Shown in pieces: positions 6,518 through 9,426 of a DNA stretch of 9,426 nucleotides (position 1 is the first letter of the stretch; every line of letters begins with the position of its first letter). A program made the position numbers and the translations under genes. Location of the stretch: positions 1-9,426 of the forward strand of contig DPLM01000188.1 in NCBI GenBank assembly GCA_003541985.1, written 5' to 3'. Below the pieces are notes generated by a model, which was not told the DNA's origin, did not search any database, and saw nothing but the letters and a program-made list of their open reading frames with translations. This DNA comes from Deltaproteobacteria bacterium (GTDB lineage Bacteria > SAR324 > NAC60-12).

Positions 6518-7310
6518 GCAACACCTGCTGCATCTCTTCAAAGATCGCAGGTGCTCCAACGATAAGATCCAGACCATAGAGTTCTGGTGGAACGTTGGGG
6601 GGCACCTCGCCGATATGGCCAATCTTTCCACCGGCTTCCCGAACAACCAGCTGAGCTGCTGCAAAATCCCAGGGACTGAGCGTCTCAAAAAAACCATCCA
6701 TCCGTCCCGCTGCAATCCAACAGATATCCAGAGAGGCCGCTCCGATACGGCGGATGTCACCACAACGCTCCAGCATCTTCTGAAACTTTGGAATCAGCTT
6801 GGGTCGCTCCTCTCTATTGTAGGGGAAACCTGTACCTATCAAGGCGCTACGCAACTCTGTCTGCATAGTGATCTGCAGTTGTTTTGCGTTGAGATAGGAA
6901 CCTTCTCCCTGAATAACGTGAAAGAGTTCTTCGAGGAAGGGACAGTAGACGGCCCCAACTCTTACCTGGCCTGCTTCTGCATAAGCGATGGAGACCGCAC
7001 ACATCTGATGATTACGGGCGTAGTTGACAGTTCCGTCAATCGGATCAATGATCCACAATTGGCTCTGCAGCAACTCTGGTGAAGAATAATCGGGTGCTAA
7101 CTCTTCTGAGAGAATCTGGTGTTCTGGAAAGCGTTGTTGAATGCGACTGCGGATCAGCTGGTCCGATTTCAGGTCTGCAGAAGTGACTAACTCCTGATGG
7201 GTCTTGTAGTTGAGTGAAATGGTTTGCTGTTTACGTTCCTGGCGAATTAAATTTCCCGCTTCATGAGCGATTTCTTGTGCAAATTGAGCTATTTCCTTCC
7301 AGTCTAACAT
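6507..7310 (-). CDS. suhB: Inositol-1-monophosphatase family protein (SuhB-like)
   Basis: This 267-residue protein has the usual length of the Mg-dependent, Li-sensitive inositol monophosphatase family, which hydrolyses inositol phosphate or similar small phosphates in the cytoplasm; SuhB also aids rRNA transcription complexes in E. coli. Metal-binding motifs are seen in order: LVTSADLKSD (41-50), ILSEE (66-70), WIIDPIDGTVNY (86-97) and LSPWDFAAAQLVVREAGG (211-228) with Asp215. VGAVYCPFLEELF (118-130) is also typical. The start is ATG 7310; ribosome-site match is weak (GAG about 7 bases upstream). It lies 18 bases after the end of the decayed DUF2851 gene on the same strand and ends abutting the lpxC stop. 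Substrate cannot be assigned, and a histidinol-phosphatase or FBPase-like role is possible. Confidence 0.88.
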   Translation of the reverse strand: MLDWKEIAQFAQEIAHEAGNLIRQERKQQTISLNYKTHQELVTSADLKSDQLIRSRIQQRFPEHQILSEELAPDYSSPELLQSQLWIIDPIDGTVNYARNHQMCAVSIAYAEAGQVRVGAVYCPFLEELFHVIQGEGSYLNAKQLQITMQTELRSALIGTGFPYNREERPKLIPKFQKMLERCGDIRRIGAASLDICWIAAGRMDGFFETLSPWDFAAAQLVVREAGGKIGHIGEVPPNVPPELYGLDLIVGAPAIFEEMQQVLRSA

Positions 7311-7328
7311 GAAGTCTCAGTGTAGTGG

Positions 7329-8593
7329 TTATGAAGTTCCTTCCTGTAGCAGAGTGACCAGCTCACAGCGTTGGCAACTCTGGTGGAAGTTGTGGTAAAA
7401 GTCCTTGGCAAGCTGCGGCATACCTTGTTGTATCGAGCAGCTGCCCCAGTTCAGATTCATGATGCTATCGAGCATAAGCCAGGAAAAAGGGAAGCAAGCC
7501 GTTGCCCAAAGCAGCACCTGTCTCTGTTCTCCCAGCAACTGCTGATCAGGCAAGACCGCGGTCTGGGCGAAGCTTGCACATTTGTGTCAAGGTTCCCAGT
7601 TAGGGTTATAGAAAGCCTGATCACTCATTTGCAGAGGTGACAGCCAGTGGCTCCAGCGTTTTCAATTGTTGTAGCCAGAAACGCAACAACTCGAGTAGCA
7701 TGACTCGTTGAAGGTCGTGAAACCTGCCTAAGAGCAGACGTTCCCAGAGTCCTTGAGGGTATCGGCTCTCTCGATGTGGGGCACTCAAGCGATCGTTATT
7801 CTCCAAGCGTTCCTAGAGTTGGCGCCAGTAGGCGTGTTTTCGTTGCAGATTATAGCATTCGGTGGAGTCTCTGGAAAAAATCTACACAGTTCAGCACGAG
7901 CGCTACGTGGAGGTTGACGTAGCCATGATTGAAGCAGTATCCCAAGCCTGTGCTGACCAAGGTGGGCGTTGTGCCAAATCGGCAAAGGGTATGCTCCAGT
8001 TGGGAACTCCCAGTGCAGTAAACAAATGGTGGTGCAGCAATTCCTCAGGTTCTGCAGTATCCCAAGCCTGTTGAATAGGCTGCATCTTTTGTTGTAGTAG
8101 AGTTGTTCGGTAGCCTCCTGCAAAAACAGGTGCAGACGTTGCTAGCCAATTTCAAGCAATAAGCTACTACTGTGTCCGGGTAAGTGATCGTACTCCTTAA
8201 GCAGTGCAGCACCATCAGGTACAAGTTGCTCCCACTTTTCTGGCAATTGAGTGGCCATTTTGACGATTGAGATCATTTGTCCGTCTTCATGAACCAATGG
8301 AGGAAGCTGGGGGTTGTGATAGAGTACCACGTAGGATCATCTGTTGGTGTGCGGGATCGTCGGAGTGTCCATGCACCTGCCCAAGCCGAGTGGGGGTATG
8401 AACATCGAGCGCTGTAAAGCTGTTGATTGCCTAGACACAGACAGGTTTCTGGAAAATCTGGACCAGCTCCAGAATTGGGCCAGCTGGGAAACTCAACTCG
8501 AAGTTGTTCGCCGGTTGTGGTCTGAAAATCTGTGGTGACAGGCAGACACCAGAGTGTCTTTAGCAGCTGTTCAGGAGGGTGCTTTTTTGGCAT
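7329..8593 (-). pseudogene. Decayed DUF2851-family gene
   Basis: Minus-strand fragments in changing frames line up with the order of motifs in DUF2851, a family of unknown function of about 420 residues, matching this span. From ATG 8591-8593: PEQLLKTLWC, then the hallmark AGPDF and HSAWA. After a frame change comes HGHSDDPAHQQMIL, and after another VVLYHNPQLPPLVHEDGQ. LLLEIG is followed by TAG (8142-8144) and QRLHLFLQEATEQLYYNK. A further frame change gives EELLHHHLFTALGVPNWS and ADLAQR. Later come AYWRQL with TAG (7813-7815), SAPHRESRYP, TGA (7621-7623), YNPNWEP with TGA (7587-7589), and the C-terminal LLGEQRQVLLWATACFPFSW with a final CQRC. It sits 15 bases after the adenosyltransferase gene and 18 before suhB, so it was once part of that operon. 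The family call is from memory of motif order. Confidence 0.62.
7934..8071. repeat. 18-base direct repeat, two copies 120 bases apart
   Basis: GCAGTATCCCAAGCCTGT occurs at 7934-7951 and again at 8054-8071. The offset is exactly 120 bases, so both copies read QAWDTA in the same minus-strand frame of the decayed DUF2851 gene. The sequence between the copies is not itself repeated. Confidence 0.85.
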
Positions 8594-8608
8594 GGTTGAA
8601 ATGAGGTT

Positions 8609-9223
8609 TTAGTCGTCAGTTGACCAGCGCCAGTCAGGACTAGTGCTACCAGGTTGCCAGAGCAGTTCGGTTTCATCCAGCTTGGCTGTGACCCAGCGAC
8701 CAAAGACGAACAAGGCATCAGAGAGGCGGTTGAGATACTTCAGAATTGCTGGATTAATGGGCGCAACTCGATGTAGATGCAGGACTGCACGCTCTGCCCG
8801 ACGACAAGTAGTGCGAGACTGATGCAGGAAGGCATTGAGCGGGGTTCCGCCTGGCAGGATGAAGCTCTTTAAGGGTTCCAGCTCTGTGTTCATCGCATCA
8901 ATTACTTCTTCCAGCCAAGCGGCATCGGCTTCCTCTAGCTTGATCTGTCCGGGGTATTCGTCGCCTGGCAGTGTGGCTAGTTCGGAACCAATGTCGAAGA
9001 GCTTCTGTTGGATTGCCTGTAGAATCAACTCGAGCTTGTCTCGACGCTCGGATTGTGGCTTTTGGGCATTGAAACTACGAACTAGCCCCAAGCAACTGTT
9101 TAGTTCGTCGATAGTGCCGAAACCTTCGATTCGAGGGTGATCCTTGGGTAGACGGGTTCCGCCAACGAGACCGGTCTCGCCAGTATCTCCGGTACGAGTG
9201 TAGACTTTTGTGATGCGAACCAT
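8609..9223 (-). CDS. pduO: PduO-type cob(I)alamin adenosyltransferase
   Basis: This 204-residue protein transfers the 5'-deoxyadenosyl group of ATP to cob(I)alamin or a corrinoid precursor, giving adenosylcobalamin, in the cytoplasm. The ATP-binding N-terminus is TRTGDTGETGLVGGTRLPKD (9-28). GFGTIDELNSCLGLVRSF (34-51) follows. The second motif is FILPGGTPLNAFLHQSRTTC (121-140), running into RRAERAVLHL, with Arg141 and Arg142, Glu144. The last is NPAILKYLNRLSDALFVFGR (157-176) with Asn165 and Asp169. All expected motifs are intact. The start is ATG 9223, supported by AGGAG 9 bases upstream; the same frame extends to TTG 9286, but those extra residues do not fit the family and overlap the upstream gene. 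No cobalamin-dependent enzyme or riboswitch is present here, so its role in salvage or in synthesis is open. Confidence 0.95.
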   Translation of the reverse strand: MVRITKVYTRTGDTGETGLVGGTRLPKDHPRIEGFGTIDELNSCLGLVRSFNAQKPQSERRDKLELILQAIQQKLFDIGSELATLPGDEYPGQIKLEEADAAWLEEVIDAMNTELEPLKSFILPGGTPLNAFLHQSRTTCRRAERAVLHLHRVAPINPAILKYLNRLSDALFVFGRWVTAKLDETELLWQPGSTSPDWRWSTDD

Positions 9224-9243
9224 CGAGCAATGCTCCTGTTGAA

Positions 9244-9426
9244 TTAAGATTTTTGAAGAAAAATCATGGTAACGGAATCCAGACAAAGCGAAATCTTTTT
9301 CATCAAAATTTCATAGGCCAACAGCATGCGGAGGGGCTGCTGAATGTAGTTACTCAAGTGGTTGCGCTGGGAGGGAGTACTGCCCAGAAACTTAGTTTGC
9401 CAGCTGGAGAATACAGAAAAATCACT
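9244..9426 (-). CDS. C-terminus of an unidentified gene
   Basis: One minus-strand frame is open from the right window edge to TAA 9244-9246, giving 60 residues, while the other two minus frames contain stops. Visible segments include SSWQTKFLGSTPSQRNHL, then NYIQQPLRMLLAYEILMKK and a short tail ending FLQKS. I do not recognise the family. The stop lies 20 bases before the adenosyltransferase start, and that gene's ribosome site lies in this gap, a spacing typical of an operon, which supports it being real. Too little is visible to assign a function. Confidence 0.4.
   Translation of the reverse strand, partial: SDFSVFSSWQTKFLGSTPSQRNHLSNYIQQPLRMLLAYEILMKKISLCLDSVTMIFLQKS

Noticed and set aside
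6615..7082. A 155-codon plus-strand open frame
   Set aside because: It is a shadow of suhB, whose metal-binding motifs are all on the minus strand.
7621..8330. Several short minus-strand open frames as separate small genes
   Set aside because: Their sequences follow the motif order of a single DUF2851 protein, so they are pieces of one broken gene.

Overview
The window reads as a Gram-negative bacterium of mid GC content. It has a lipid A biosynthesis gene (lpxC), a likely outer-membrane beta-barrel protein, a branched-chain amino acid ABC ATPase pair and a PduO-type corrinoid adenosyltransferase. The style of the genes suggests a proteobacterium, possibly deltaproteobacterial or SAR324-like, but that placement is a low-confidence inference. 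TGA is used as a normal stop in several intact genes, so the code is standard.

Layout: (1) 1-156 (+) is the C-terminus of a DUF72/YecE-like protein. (2) 171-851 (-) is a double-cupin ChrR-family gene split by one in-frame TGA, with an ACG where the start is expected. (3) 873-1562 (+) is an intact RluA-family pseudouridine synthase. (4) 1776-2414 (+) is an AT-rich gene for a secreted, probable outer-membrane beta-barrel protein. (5) 2630-3228 (-) is a decayed AlkA-type DNA-3-methyladenine glycosylase with three stops and one frameshift. (6) 3229-3538 is non-coding with two CT-rich hairpins. (7) 5064-3539 (-) is livG-livF, overlapping by ATGA. (8) 5193-6506 (+), divergent from livG, is a response-regulator receiver domain fused to a complete LpxC deacetylase. 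(9) 9426-6507 (-) is a probable operon: an unidentified gene's C-terminus, the adenosyltransferase, a decayed DUF2851-family gene, and an inositol-monophosphatase-family gene whose stop codon directly abuts the lpxC stop.

The most interesting object is the receiver-LpxC fusion. It keeps the phospho-acceptor Asp, the conserved Ser and Lys of the receiver, and all zinc and catalytic residues of LpxC. This suggests that the committed step of lipid A synthesis is controlled by a two-component phosphorelay. The enzyme also stops soon after its catalytic His, without the longer C-terminal tail that carries the FtsH degron in E. coli.

The second theme is genome erosion. Three of the twelve gene loci are broken while their neighbours are clean. 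Two of the broken ones (the glycosylase and DUF2851) are recognisable only when frames are stitched together by eye.
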